Shown here: piece after piece, positions 42,621-52,182 of the stretch
How the letters are laid out: the number at the start of each line of letters is the position of its first letter
Position numbering within the stretch: the stretch's first letter is position 1
Source: Cloacimonetes bacterium UBA5210
GTDB lineage: Bacteria; Cloacimonadota; Cloacimonadia; Cloacimonadales; Cloacimonadaceae
Assembly (NCBI GenBank): GCA_002412625.1
Contig: DHVK01000023.1
Coordinates: 92,871-156,870, forward strand
Direction of reading: 5' to 3'
DNA length: 64,000 nt
Program-made: the position numbers and the translations under genes
The notes under the pieces: model-generated
Database searches by the model: none
What the model was told of the DNA's origin: nothing
The model's input: only the letters and a program-made list of their open reading frames with translations

Positions 42621-45501
42621 GATTGTCGGCTCCATCCAGGATTTCCCTGATGCGGGAGGCGATGTCGCGGATCTTGAAGGGCTTCATCACGAAGTCCCGA
42701 ATACCTTTCTCGCGGGCATCATCCACGGAAATCAGGGTGGTGAATCCGGTGCAGATAATCACCGGAAGCTCCGGTTTGTGATCCAGCATTCTTTGTGCCA
42801 GATCCACTCCGTTCATATAGGGCATTGTGGTGTCGGTGACCACCAGGTCAATCCGATCAGAGTACTTCAGGAAGTGGTCCAAGGCCTTACGGGGATCAGT
42901 AAAGCCCTCCACCCTGTAACCGAGGCGCATCAGCCCTTGCCTGAACACATTTACCAAGGCTGGCTCATCGTCCACAAACATCACTGTCTCGATGCCGCCG
43001 ACATCCGGGGCCTCTTCTCCGCTGACTTTTTCGATATGCCAATCATCCGGAGTGTATGCGGGGAGATAGATGTGGAAGCTGGTGCCTTCACCCAGGTTGC
43101 TTTCCACGCGGATTGCACCATGGTGGGATTGCACTATGCTGTGCACGATTGAAAGCCCCAATCCGGTGCCTTCATTGGCACTTTTGGTGGTGTAATAGGG
43201 ATCGAAGATATGGTCGATGATGGCGGGGTCGATACCGGTGCCGTTGTCCGACACGCTGATCTTGACATACTGGCACTGCTCGAGCTCCGGGAATGCCTGC
43301 ATATCGCGCGAACAGAAGTTCACTATCTCCACAGACAGGCTGAGCACTGCTCCGTTCTTTTGTAGAGCGTGCATGGCGTTTGTGCCCAGGTTGATGATGA
43401 TCTGATGAATCTGCCCGGGAACCGCGATCACGGTATTAGGTTCTGAGGTATAGCCTTCCACGATCTTGATAGAGCGGGGCAGGTAGCTTCGCAGGAAGCG
43501 CACGGATTCCTTCACGTGTTCCACCAGCTCGATAACTTCGGTCTTGGATTCTTCCTGGCGGGAAAACGAGATCAGGTGCGAGATCATCTCTTTGGCCCGG
43601 GTTGCGCTTTTCAGCACTTCCACCAGGTTCAGCGCGGCATCGCTCTCCGGAGGCATATCGTCACCCGCGAGTTCCGAGTAGCCGATGATAGCGGAGAGAA
43701 TGTTGTTAAAGTCGTGCGCGATACCCCCGGTGAGGCGCCCAATGGCTTCCAAGCGCTGAGTGCGTTTCTGTTGCTCTTCCCGCAGGATTTCGTAGGTTAC
43801 GTCCTTGCAACTGGCGATGATGCTGGAGAGCTTGCCATCGCAATCCACGACGGGCTTGACGACCATATCCAGGGTAATCTTTTGGGCGTCCTTGCGGATC
43901 ATATCCACTTTCCCGCGCCAGGGTTGCGAACTGCGCACTCTCAGCCACGACTGCTGCATTTCCTTGCGGCTGCCCACATCGAAGGGCAGATATTCAAAAG
44001 GCTTATCCAGCAGTTCAATCCGCCGATACGAGGTAATGCGTTCAAAGATGGTATTCACATATTGGATCGAGCCTTGGGGGCTGAAGATGATGATCCCCTC
44101 GCCGGCTTGTTCGATGGCCTGAAACAGCACGTGGATGTTCTCATCCGCCTGTTTCTTGTTCAAAGCATAGGCGATCTGCTCCGAGATGGATTCCAGCAGC
44201 AGTTTATCTTCCTCATCATACAAATCCCCGCGTTTATAGGATTGCACCACGATTGCTCCGATCACTTTGCCGGAAAGCATCAGGGGTGTGCCCAGGAAGT
44301 TCTTGCACACGACGCCCATGAAGCCCCGATCCCGGGTACGGCTATTGATGTCCTCGTCCGTCAAGAGCAATGTGCGCTCTTCTGAGATGATCTGCGCACT
44401 CAGTGAAGTATTGTCGTCCGCTTCGATTGGGCTGGCGTCCTCGTGCATTTCGTCCACCAAATAGGGGAATGTGATCAGGTTGCTGCGTTTGTCATACAGC
44501 GCGATGAAGAAGTTTGTGACGTCGATGACCTTTGCCAGAGAGATGTGGATGGTGTGGAACAAATCGTCCAGACTGCACTCGATATTCACCGCGTGGGAAA
44601 TTTTGTGCAAGACCCCGGTAACCACTTCGGTCCTGCGCATCGGGCTGAGGTCCGTTACCAATGCGGCAAACAGCGATTCTTTTTCGCTTTTGATGGGGAC
44701 AATGGTTAGCCGATGGGCATGCAGCTTGTGTCTGGAATCAAAGAAATTGTATTCTACCATTGCGTTGCGTTCCGGGGGTTTGGCAAAGAACTCTTGCAGA
44801 TGCTGTTTTTCGTGAGGCTCCATCGCCAGTCTGATCTTTTGTGCGAAAGCAGTAAAGAAGTCCGACAGCATTTCTCCCACAATATCTTTTGCCAGGACTC
44901 CGCACATAGTCTCCATAGCTTCATTGACCAGCAGGACTTTGCCATCGGTGTCCAGCAGCATCATACCCTCGGAGGCTTGCTCGAAGATGCATCTGAAGAG
45001 AGCTTCACGCTCCTCCAGTTCTTTGCGGATCCGTTCCAAGCCGGTGGTATCCTGCATGGCCACGATCACGCGCTTCATATATTCTTCTCCGTCTCCGGGA
45101 ATGTTCCAGGAAATGCGGAAATGCAGTTCATTACCTTTCAGATCGTAGTTTATGACCTGCCCTTCGAAGCTTTTGCGGCCATCGGCGATAGCCACCATCG
45201 AGGCCATGATGCTCTCGGCAGCGTCACCTTTGAAGATCAAATGAGAGCTCTCGATCAGTTCTTGTTTGGTTTTTGCGCCAAAGAGTTTCAGCGTGGTTTG
45301 GTTCACATCCACGATTTTCAACAGTTTCGAACACTGGATGAATTTTTCCGGATATGTATGAAAATAGGCGCGCAAATCTTGCACGCCTTCTTCTCTAAGA
45401 GCTTTCAGGGAGGAGTATATTTCTGAGAAATCTTCCACCCAAAGCGATACCGGAGATTGATCGTAAAGCATCCGGTAAAAGCCAGTTTTCAGTTCATTCA
45501 T
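42610..45501 (-). CDS. Hybrid sensor histidine kinase with PAS, GAF and receiver domains
   Basis: 963 residues, no membrane helices, so cytosolic. Order: PAS-like about 1-160, PAS about 165-280, GAF about 290-455, PAS about 465-585, HisKA with phospho-His at 596 (GGIAHDFNNILSAI), HATPase_c with DNGTG near 752 and GTGLGLS near 778, then a C-terminal receiver domain with Asp pair near 844 and phospho-acceptor Asp890 (VVTDTTMPYMNG). The signal is unknown; GAF and PAS could sense small molecules, light or redox. The stop overlaps the S4 gene start. ackA lies upstream. Confidence 0.92.
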   Translation of the reverse strand: MNELKTGFYRMLYDQSPVSLWVEDFSEIYSSLKALREEGVQDLRAYFHTYPEKFIQCSKLLKIVDVNQTTLKLFGAKTKQELIESSHLIFKGDAAESIMASMVAIADGRKSFEGQVINYDLKGNELHFRISWNIPGDGEEYMKRVIVAMQDTTGLERIRKELEEREALFRCIFEQASEGMMLLDTDGKVLLVNEAMETMCGVLAKDIVGEMLSDFFTAFAQKIRLAMEPHEKQHLQEFFAKPPERNAMVEYNFFDSRHKLHAHRLTIVPIKSEKESLFAALVTDLSPMRRTEVVTGVLHKISHAVNIECSLDDLFHTIHISLAKVIDVTNFFIALYDKRSNLITFPYLVDEMHEDASPIEADDNTSLSAQIISEERTLLLTDEDINSRTRDRGFMGVVCKNFLGTPLMLSGKVIGAIVVQSYKRGDLYDEEDKLLLESISEQIAYALNKKQADENIHVLFQAIEQAGEGIIIFSPQGSIQYVNTIFERITSYRRIELLDKPFEYLPFDVGSRKEMQQSWLRVRSSQPWRGKVDMIRKDAQKITLDMVVKPVVDCDGKLSSIIASCKDVTYEILREEQQKRTQRLEAIGRLTGGIAHDFNNILSAIIGYSELAGDDMPPESDAALNLVEVLKSATRAKEMISHLISFSRQEESKTEVIELVEHVKESVRFLRSYLPRSIKIVEGYTSEPNTVIAVPGQIHQIIINLGTNAMHALQKNGAVLSLSVEIVNFCSRDMQAFPELEQCQYVKISVSDNGTGIDPAIIDHIFDPYYTTKSANEGTGLGLSIVHSIVQSHHGAIRVESNLGEGTSFHIYLPAYTPDDWHIEKVSGEEAPDVGGIETVMFVDDEPALVNVFRQGLMRLGYRVEGFTDPRKALDHFLKYSDRIDLVVTDTTMPYMNGVDLAQRMLDHKPELPVIICTGFTTLISVDDAREKGIRDFVMKPFKIRDIASRIREILDGADNHEN

Positions 45502-45545
45502 GTTTTACACAGTCCTAAGCAAATCATTGTTCATTATAGCAGTGT

Positions 45546-46751
45546 TCACACCTTGTTGATCAAATTCTGAGTCTCCAGAGCGATCATCAGTTCTTCGTTT
45601 GTGGGGATCTTCAGCACGGTCACTTTGGATGCTGGAGTGCTTAGCAGTTGGATATCATCCGTGAACCTGGCATTTTCTTCCAGATTCAGCTCAATCCCCA
45701 AGGCTTCCATCTCGCTGCATACTTGTTCCCGCAAAATCGGCATGCGCTCGCCCACTCCACCGGTGAAGATGAGCACATCCACTCCGTTTAGTGCGGCGTA
45801 GTAGCTGCCGATATACTTTTTGATGCGGTAGCAATAGACGTCGTGAGCCTGAATGGCTCTGGGGTTTTTGCGGATCAGGATTTCTTCTTCGATCTCGCGC
45901 ATATCGTTCGAGATGTGTGAAAGCCCCAGCATACCGCTTTTTTTGTTCAAAATGTTATTCACTTCGTCCACGCTGAGCCCCAGGGTTTGCTGCATGTGGA
46001 TCGGGATCGCGGGATCAATATCACCGCAGCGGGTGCCCATCATCAGGCCCTCAAGAGGAGTCAGACCCATCGAGGTATCGATGGATTTGCCGTCCCTGAT
46101 GGCGGTTATGGAAGCGCCATTGCCCAGGTGGCAGGAGATGATCTTCATGTCACACAGATCTTTGCGCAAATACTCCGCTGCCTTGATGCTCACATACTTA
46201 TGGCTGGTGCCGTGAAATCCGTAACGGCGAATCTTGTGTTGGTGATAAAACTCCAGCGGCAGGGGATAGAGAAATGCCTCGGCCGGCATGGTCTGGTGAA
46301 AGGCGGTGTCAAACACGCCGCACTGAGGGCAATCCGGCATGGCGACGCGCACCGCCTCGATGCCCATGAGGTTTGCGGGGTTGTGCAGAGGTGCCAGCGA
46401 GATGCAATCCTGCATCACGTTCACCACATGATCGGTGACCACCACGGCATCGGAATAATATTCTCCGGCATGCACCAATCTGTGTCCCACCGCGTCGATC
46501 TCACGCAGGTCGCCCAACACACCGTAGCTTTTTTCTACCAGTGCTTCCAGAATCAGTTGCAGACCCTGTTCGTGGTTTTCGATCACCATTTCGCGTTTCT
46601 TTTTTGTAAATGTGGGGCTCTTATATGTGAAGAGAGCGATGTCCTCTCCGATTTTTTCGGCAATACCTTCAGCCATCAAATCTTTGCTTTCCATATTGAT
46701 CAATTGATATTTGATGGATGAACTTCCGCAATTTAGTACCAAAATCTTCAT
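45546..46751 (-). CDS. ackA: Acetate kinase
   Basis: 401 residues, standard length. MKILVLNCGSSSIKYQLIN start with the Asn/Ser nucleotide-binding site, GHRLVHAGEYYSDAV, FDTAFHQTMP, YGFHGTSHKYVS, and the HLGNGASITAIRDGKSIDTS and GGVGER segments. It makes ATP from acetyl phosphate in fermentation. No phosphotransacetylase is in the window. A promoter candidate precedes it. Alternative ATGs downstream of the start were not preferred. Confidence 0.98.
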   Translation of the reverse strand: MKILVLNCGSSSIKYQLINMESKDLMAEGIAEKIGEDIALFTYKSPTFTKKKREMVIENHEQGLQLILEALVEKSYGVLGDLREIDAVGHRLVHAGEYYSDAVVVTDHVVNVMQDCISLAPLHNPANLMGIEAVRVAMPDCPQCGVFDTAFHQTMPAEAFLYPLPLEFYHQHKIRRYGFHGTSHKYVSIKAAEYLRKDLCDMKIISCHLGNGASITAIRDGKSIDTSMGLTPLEGLMMGTRCGDIDPAIPIHMQQTLGLSVDEVNNILNKKSGMLGLSHISNDMREIEEEILIRKNPRAIQAHDVYCYRIKKYIGSYYAALNGVDVLIFTGGVGERMPILREQVCSEMEALGIELNLEENARFTDDIQLLSTPASKVTVLKIPTNEELMIALETQNLINKV

Positions 46752-46782
46752 TTAAATCCTCTTGTATTTTGCTTTGGTGCAC

Positions 46783-46809
46783 ACAATATCAAATGCGAAT
46801 ATGTGTCAA
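46783..46809 (-). promoter_or_regulatory. ackA: Putative promoter for ackA
   Basis: On the minus strand TTGACA (46809-46804), perfect, and TATTGT (46788-46783) are separated by 15 nt, shorter than ideal; an alternative -10 TTGTGT at 17 nt is weaker. It would give a leader of about 25 nt. Confidence 0.4.
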
Positions 46810-46945
46810 ACAAAAACCTCGTTTTGCTCTTTTACGGGATCATCGGATAGTTTCCGTATCGGGACTTATCATCGCCATATCGTAATACGGGCAATGTCTA
46901 TAGACTCTTCCTGCCGGGTCGCATCTTGTTTTAGCGCGGGATTAT

Positions 46946-47003
46946 GCTGATTTTAAGCCGTTATCAAGCTGTGCTCACCCGATAATAACAGCTTAAAATC
47001 AGC
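46946..47003 (+). repeat. 58-nt hairpin element, copy 5 (complete)
   Basis: Long arm 46946-46973 (GCTGATTTTAAG then CCGTTATCAAGCTGTG), loop 46974-46986 ending GATAAT, short arm 46987-47003 (AACAGCTTAAAATCAGC). It lies 46 nt beyond the mnmE stop and upstream of ackA; the rest of the 46752-47048 gap shows no gene. Confidence 0.85.
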
Positions 47004-47048
47004 ACAAATCAAGCTGTATAAATCCGGCTTGACCAGAGTTTGCGGCGG

Positions 47049-48377
47049 CTATTTGCCGATGCAGAAGTTATCGAAAATCCTGCCCAGAAGCGCGTCCGTG
47101 GGCACCACTCCCAGGATGTCTTCCAAAGCCGATGCGGCATGGATGAGGTCGCCGGCAATGAACTCGAATCCGGCGTCCAGGGCAAGCGCGTCCAGGGCCT
47201 GAGTGAGCGCTGTAATGCACTTTTGCAGAGCTGCCAGATGCCGGGCATTGGTTACCATTGGGCGTTCCAGGATTTCGGTGGGCAAGTTCAAGGCTGCCAC
47301 AATGCTGTCTGACAGCGCTTGCAAGCCATTCGGGCTGTGCACGGATGCAGAAACATGCCCCACGGGGAGTTTTTTCGCGGGGTACAAATCCGCCTTGCTC
47401 GCCACAAAGATGGTTTTGCCTTGCAGGCTTTGCAGTTCCGGGGAAATTTCGGGTTGCGCGCCATCATAGAGGAAGAGGATGATATCCGCATTCTGCATCA
47501 GCTCAACCGAGCGGTTTATGCCTTCTTGTTCAATGAGATCGCTGCTTTCACGCAAGCCGGCGGTATCATATAGCACGATCGGATATCCGGATAAAGAAAA
47601 GGATTCTTCCAGATAATCCCGCGTGGTTCCCGGATGGGGGGTCACAATGGCGCGATTTTGCTTTAGAAACGCGTTGAACAAAGAAGATTTACCGGCATTC
47701 GGCGCTCCTGCCAGGCAGATTTTGATGCCTTCCCGCAGTTTGATCGCGTGGCTGCCTTCTTCAAACAGGGCTTTGGCCTCGTGCAAGACGCGCTGTACGC
47801 GCTGTTGCAGGTCTTCCAGGTCGATCTGAGGCAAGTCCTGATCCGCAAAATCGATAGCCAGTTCGCAACGTAAGCGGGCGTCCGTGATTTCCTCCAGGAT
47901 GCCTTCCAGATGCCTGCTGAGATAGCCTTTCACCTGCATCAGGGCTGCCATCGCTGCTTTGGAGCTGCCCGCCTGAATGAGGTCGTTGACCGCTTCGGCG
48001 CGGCTGAGATCCAGCTTGCCATTCAGATATGCCCGCAAGGTAAACTCTCCGGGGTTTGCCAGGCGCGTTTGAGTGAGCAAAGTGGCCATGATCCGATCCG
48101 CGATCTGAGCACTGCCATGGCAGCTGATTTCGACCACATCCTCCCCGGTATAGCTGTGGGGAGCGCGGAAAACTGAGATCAGGACTTCATCGATGGGTAT
48201 CCGCGCGGAATCCAGAAATGTTCCGAAGATCAAGGTGTGGGATGGCGCGCGGTTCAGCTTCTCCGCCCTATCAAAGAACCTAGCGACGAGGTTGATCACG
48301 GAGCTTCCGGAGACCCGGATAAGCGCAATGGCAGCGGTTCCGGGGGCGGTGATCCGGGCGCAGATGGGATCGTTCAA
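47049..48377 (-). CDS. mnmE: tRNA modification GTPase MnmE
   Basis: 442 residues, standard length. MNDPICARITAPGTAAIALI start, P-loop GAPNAGKSSLFNAF, DTAGLRES (G3), SKAD (G4, usually NKxD) and the C-terminal FCIGK that matches the essential C(I/L/V)GK. With MnmG it modifies the wobble uridine of tRNAs. The start overlaps the dxs stop by four bases. A hairpin repeat follows the stop. Confidence 0.97.
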   Translation of the reverse strand: MNDPICARITAPGTAAIALIRVSGSSVINLVARFFDRAEKLNRAPSHTLIFGTFLDSARIPIDEVLISVFRAPHSYTGEDVVEISCHGSAQIADRIMATLLTQTRLANPGEFTLRAYLNGKLDLSRAEAVNDLIQAGSSKAAMAALMQVKGYLSRHLEGILEEITDARLRCELAIDFADQDLPQIDLEDLQQRVQRVLHEAKALFEEGSHAIKLREGIKICLAGAPNAGKSSLFNAFLKQNRAIVTPHPGTTRDYLEESFSLSGYPIVLYDTAGLRESSDLIEQEGINRSVELMQNADIILFLYDGAQPEISPELQSLQGKTIFVASKADLYPAKKLPVGHVSASVHSPNGLQALSDSIVAALNLPTEILERPMVTNARHLAALQKCITALTQALDALALDAGFEFIAGDLIHAASALEDILGVVPTDALLGRIFDNFCIGK

Positions 48378-50245
48378 AGCTGCTTCCTTACCGCCTCAGC
48401 CAGAGATTTGGCATCAAAGCCGATCTCCTCTTTCAGTTTGGCAGTGGCGCCATGAAGGATGAAGCGGTCGGGATAGCCAAAATTCACCACCCGGGCTTTA
48501 CTTTCGGATAAGATTTGGGAGATCCGAGAGCCGGTTCCACCGATGATGGCGTTGTTTTCAAAGGTAAAAACATGGCTGCAGGCTTTGCCCAAAGCGTGGA
48601 GGGTATTGAGATCAAGAGGTTTGATGCTGCGCAGATTGATAATCACCGGACGCAAATCGTGCTCTGCCAACTTCTGCGCGGTTTCCTGAGCCAAAGAAAG
48701 CGCGTCACCAACTGCCACAAAGGCAAACGGTGGATCGCTCACATCCGTGGCAGCACTTAGAATCTCGGCTCTCCCGGGGCTAAAATCGGTCACTTCCTGC
48801 CCCCGGCAAAGGGCCTTCCCGCGGGGATAGCGAATCACCACCGGGCCCTCCATATAAGACGCCGCCCAGGTCAGCATCGCCTGCAATTCCTCGGCACAGG
48901 CGGGAGCCAGAATGGTGAGATTGGGAACTCCGGAAAGAAAAGAAATATCAAAAGCGCCATGGTGCGTGGCGCCGTCTTCTCCCACCAGGCCGGCCCGATC
49001 CAGGCACAGCACCACGGGAAGCTTGGGCAGCGCGACATCATGGATGATCTGATCCAATGCGCGTTGCGCAAAAGTGGAGTAGATGGCAACAAAAGGCTTG
49101 ATGCCCTTGCAAGCCATCCCGGCGGCAAGGGTGAGCGCGTGTTGTTCAGCGATGCCCACATCAAAGAAGCGCCGGGGATATTTTTCCTCAAAGCCCGAGA
49201 GCCCGGTCCCGGCACTCATGGCGGCTGTGATGGCTACGATATCCGGGTTCTGCTCTGCCAGTTCGGTCAGGGTGTCGCCAAAGATATCGCCATAGCTCTT
49301 GCCCCCACTGCAGGCAGTTTTGCCGCTTTGATTGTCGAAGGGAGCAACACCGTGGAATGAAGAAGAATCCTCTTCCGCGGGGCTATAGCCTTTGCCTTTT
49401 TGGGTGACCACATGGATGAGCACCGGACCTACCATGAAGTTCTTTACCCGCTTGAAGATAGAGATCAGATGCGGAATGTCGTGACCATCGATGGGACCCA
49501 CATATTTGAAGCCGAGATCCTCGAAAATGATGTTTGGCACCAGGATGTTGATCATGGATTCTTCCAGCTTCTGAGCGCCATAGATGAAGCGGCGGCGAAC
49601 GCTGGAAGGAAGGCTGCTGCTCATATCCCAAACCTGCTTTTTGAGCGCATTATAGCTGCGGGAAGCATACATGCGCGCCATGTATTTCTGCAAGCCGCCC
49701 ACGTTTTTGGAGATGGACATCGCGTTGTCGTTCAGCACAACGATGAAATTGTTTGGCTGCAGATGCCCGGCGTGGTTCAGCGCTTCAAAGCTGATGCCAC
49801 CGGTGAGGGCACCATCACCGATGACGGCGACGCTGTGGAACTTTTCCTGTTTCAGGTCTCGCGCAGCAGCCATGCCCAAAGCGGCAGAGATCGAGGTGCT
49901 GCTATGCCCGGTGCTGAAGGCGTCATACTCGCTTTCATTGCGGTTTGTGAATCCGCTGATGCCGCCGAATTGACGCAGGGTGTCAAAGCGGGCGTTGCGC
50001 CCGGTGAGGATCTTCCAGGCGTAGCTTTGATGCCCCACATCCCACACCACACGGTCGTTCTTGGGGTCAAATACACTCAGCAGGGCCAGGGTGAAATCCA
50101 CCGCGCCCAAACTGGGGGCGATGTGTCCGCCGTTCTTTGCTACCACGCCGATAATGCGGTCACGGACTTCTTGGGCAAGAGTATCCAGCTCTTCGTTTTT
50201 CAGAGAGCGAATTTTGTCGGGATGATCTATTCTTTCCAATATCAT
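48374..50245 (-). CDS. dxs: 1-deoxy-D-xylulose-5-phosphate synthase
   Basis: 623 residues from ATG 50245 (AGGAG eight bases before; the frame is open 33 more codons). Thiamine-diphosphate enzyme: DVGHQSYAWKILTGR, GHSSTSISAALGMAAARD, the GDGALTGGISFEALNHAG motif and the C-terminal half with HGAFDISFL and YPRGKALC. It makes DXP from pyruvate and glyceraldehyde-3-phosphate, the entry to the MEP isoprenoid pathway. Four-base ATGA overlap with mnmE. The Cloacimonadota genes here combine it with envelope genes. Confidence 0.97.
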   Translation of the reverse strand: MILERIDHPDKIRSLKNEELDTLAQEVRDRIIGVVAKNGGHIAPSLGAVDFTLALLSVFDPKNDRVVWDVGHQSYAWKILTGRNARFDTLRQFGGISGFTNRNESEYDAFSTGHSSTSISAALGMAAARDLKQEKFHSVAVIGDGALTGGISFEALNHAGHLQPNNFIVVLNDNAMSISKNVGGLQKYMARMYASRSYNALKKQVWDMSSSLPSSVRRRFIYGAQKLEESMINILVPNIIFEDLGFKYVGPIDGHDIPHLISIFKRVKNFMVGPVLIHVVTQKGKGYSPAEEDSSSFHGVAPFDNQSGKTACSGGKSYGDIFGDTLTELAEQNPDIVAITAAMSAGTGLSGFEEKYPRRFFDVGIAEQHALTLAAGMACKGIKPFVAIYSTFAQRALDQIIHDVALPKLPVVLCLDRAGLVGEDGATHHGAFDISFLSGVPNLTILAPACAEELQAMLTWAASYMEGPVVIRYPRGKALCRGQEVTDFSPGRAEILSAATDVSDPPFAFVAVGDALSLAQETAQKLAEHDLRPVIINLRSIKPLDLNTLHALGKACSHVFTFENNAIIGGTGSRISQILSESKARVVNFGYPDRFILHGATAKLKEEIGFDAKSLAEAVRKQL

Positions 50246-50256
50246 GGTAATAACTC

Positions 50257-52179
50257 CTATTGCACGGATTTGAATTCCAGATACTTGATGATGGCAATCT
50301 CCAAAAGCATCAGCATTAAAGCCAAGATGAGCAGGATTTTCCACAGATCTCTGCCCAGCCGCGCCATAAATAGCTGGTCTGCAAAGTCTTCATCCAGCAT
50401 TTTGATCTGCCTGGGCAATGCTCCGGGATTGGGGTCGCTATCCCAGTAGTCTATGTTTACCGCGATCCTTGCCGCGCGCGGACTATCCGGATTCACGGTA
50501 TAAATGCCGGGATCATGCGCCAGGTAGTGCCTTCCGGCAAGTTCAATGCGCCCGGCATCCGGCAATGCCAGTTCGGAAGCGCGGATGGCGTCTCCCACCT
50601 TCAGCTCCGTGACCGGGACATTGGCGTTCATCAGCGCTGAAAGCTGACGATAGGCATAGACGGCAAAAGCGGGATCGGCAAAGAAGGCGGAATCACGCGT
50701 CATATCCCACAGCCAGAGAGCGGAATTGGGGGCAGAAAGCACCATGGCCTTGCCGGCCGCGCTGATCAGCGTGGAAGCCCCCGAAGAGCCTTCCCAATAT
50801 GCGGATATTTGGTTGAAGCGCAAAGTCTTGTCCGAGATCAGGGCTGTGGCCTGGTGATGCTCAGAGATGAAGTCGATGCCCACCGCTTCACGCTTGTATT
50901 GCTTCAACTGCACGGAAAAGCGGTTTTGCAGCCAGGCTTTGGCGTCCGGGGTCAGGTTCTCGCCGGGACAGGTGATGCTGCCGATGCCGCGGGCATCCAT
51001 CTCGCGAAAAAGCTCTACCAGCCGGGGGTTGATGGCATTGAAGGGGTAAAAGACAAAGACCTGATGACTATCCAGAATCTGTAAGTTCAAGCTCGAAGGA
51101 TCCAGCCGGGTGGGGTTGCTGCCTCCCCCAAAGACACGCAAAATGCTGTTCAGATGGGGCGGCAAGGGCTGAGTGCCCACCACTGCTACGCGGGGATTTT
51201 GGTAATATTCAAAGGCAAAATAGCTACGGTTGTCCGCGCTCAGATATTCGTCCAAGACCTCGATGTATCCTGATTGCCAGCCTTCACCGCGGATCTCGAA
51301 GCTGACTGTTTCTTTGATGCTCTGCCGGGCGGGGATATTCACGAAGCGCTCGCCCACCTTCACCTCGTTTACCACAGCCTGCACCAGAACCTCACTGCGG
51401 GCTTCGGAGCCGTGGTTGGTGATGCTGAACTCCACGCTTTGCAGCTTGCCGCGTTCCACGATCTGAGGCAGCACACGGGCGTCAGAAAGCGAGATGTTTT
51501 GGCGCGGATCGTTCTCCATGAGGGGAATGGCGGCGATGGGATAGGCGCTTTTCACGCTGATCGCTTCATTCATCATATCCGAAAGCAGATAGATCTCCCG
51601 ATTCGGCATCTGCGCCTCGGTGAGGCGGGATTCCGCGAAGGCGAAGGTCTCTTCCCAATCCATCACCAGATATGCTGGGCGGATGGTCTTGAGGATGTCC
51701 TCAGGGATTTCTCCGGCAAAGATCTGAGAATGAAGCTGGTTCCAGGCAGCATCCCGGGTGATCAGGATCAAGCGGTCGTCTTCTGTGGCGCGGGCATTGA
51801 TCGTGGCAATCGCAGCCAGGGCTTTGTCCAGCCGGCTTTGTCTGTCTTCCACATAGTCCATGCTGTAGGAAGTATCCAGCACGATCGCCAGAGCAGTGGG
51901 GGGATGCTTGCGGGATTCATTGAGCCGGGAGGACGCCAGCATCGGCCGGGCGATCGCCAGGGCAAGCAGCAGGATGATCAGCATACGGATGATCAGCAGG
52001 ATGATGTTTGTGATCTTGGTGCGGCTCTTCTCCTGTTGCTGGCTGAGTTTGATGAAGCGCAGGGTGGAAAAGATGATCTGCTTTGGCTTTTTCTTTGCCA
52101 GAAGCCAGATCAACAGCGGCAGCACGGTGGCGGCAGCAAAAAAGAGCAACCCGGCATTCAGGAAAGAAAGCTGAAACAC
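50257..52179 (-). CDS. BatA-like protein with von Willebrand A domain
   Basis: 640 residues. N-terminal BatA domain with two hydrophobic segments (FLNAGLLFFAAATVLPLLIW and NIILLIIRMLIILLLALAIA) and a short KPKQIIFSTLRFI motif; VWA domain with MIDAS-like DTSYS at about 105; then Ig-like or unassigned regions and a final hydrophobic segment (KILLILALMLMLLEIAII). Such proteins occur in Bat operons of the FCB phyla and are linked to oxidative stress or envelope metabolism. No MoxR ATPase or other Bat genes are adjacent, which is unusual. Follows dxs on the same strand (11-nt gap). Confidence 0.8.
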   Translation of the reverse strand: MFQLSFLNAGLLFFAAATVLPLLIWLLAKKKPKQIIFSTLRFIKLSQQQEKSRTKITNIILLIIRMLIILLLALAIARPMLASSRLNESRKHPPTALAIVLDTSYSMDYVEDRQSRLDKALAAIATINARATEDDRLILITRDAAWNQLHSQIFAGEIPEDILKTIRPAYLVMDWEETFAFAESRLTEAQMPNREIYLLSDMMNEAISVKSAYPIAAIPLMENDPRQNISLSDARVLPQIVERGKLQSVEFSITNHGSEARSEVLVQAVVNEVKVGERFVNIPARQSIKETVSFEIRGEGWQSGYIEVLDEYLSADNRSYFAFEYYQNPRVAVVGTQPLPPHLNSILRVFGGGSNPTRLDPSSLNLQILDSHQVFVFYPFNAINPRLVELFREMDARGIGSITCPGENLTPDAKAWLQNRFSVQLKQYKREAVGIDFISEHHQATALISDKTLRFNQISAYWEGSSGASTLISAAGKAMVLSAPNSALWLWDMTRDSAFFADPAFAVYAYRQLSALMNANVPVTELKVGDAIRASELALPDAGRIELAGRHYLAHDPGIYTVNPDSPRAARIAVNIDYWDSDPNPGALPRQIKMLDEDFADQLFMARLGRDLWKILLILALMLMLLEIAIIKYLEFKSVQ

Positions 52180-52182
52180 AGC

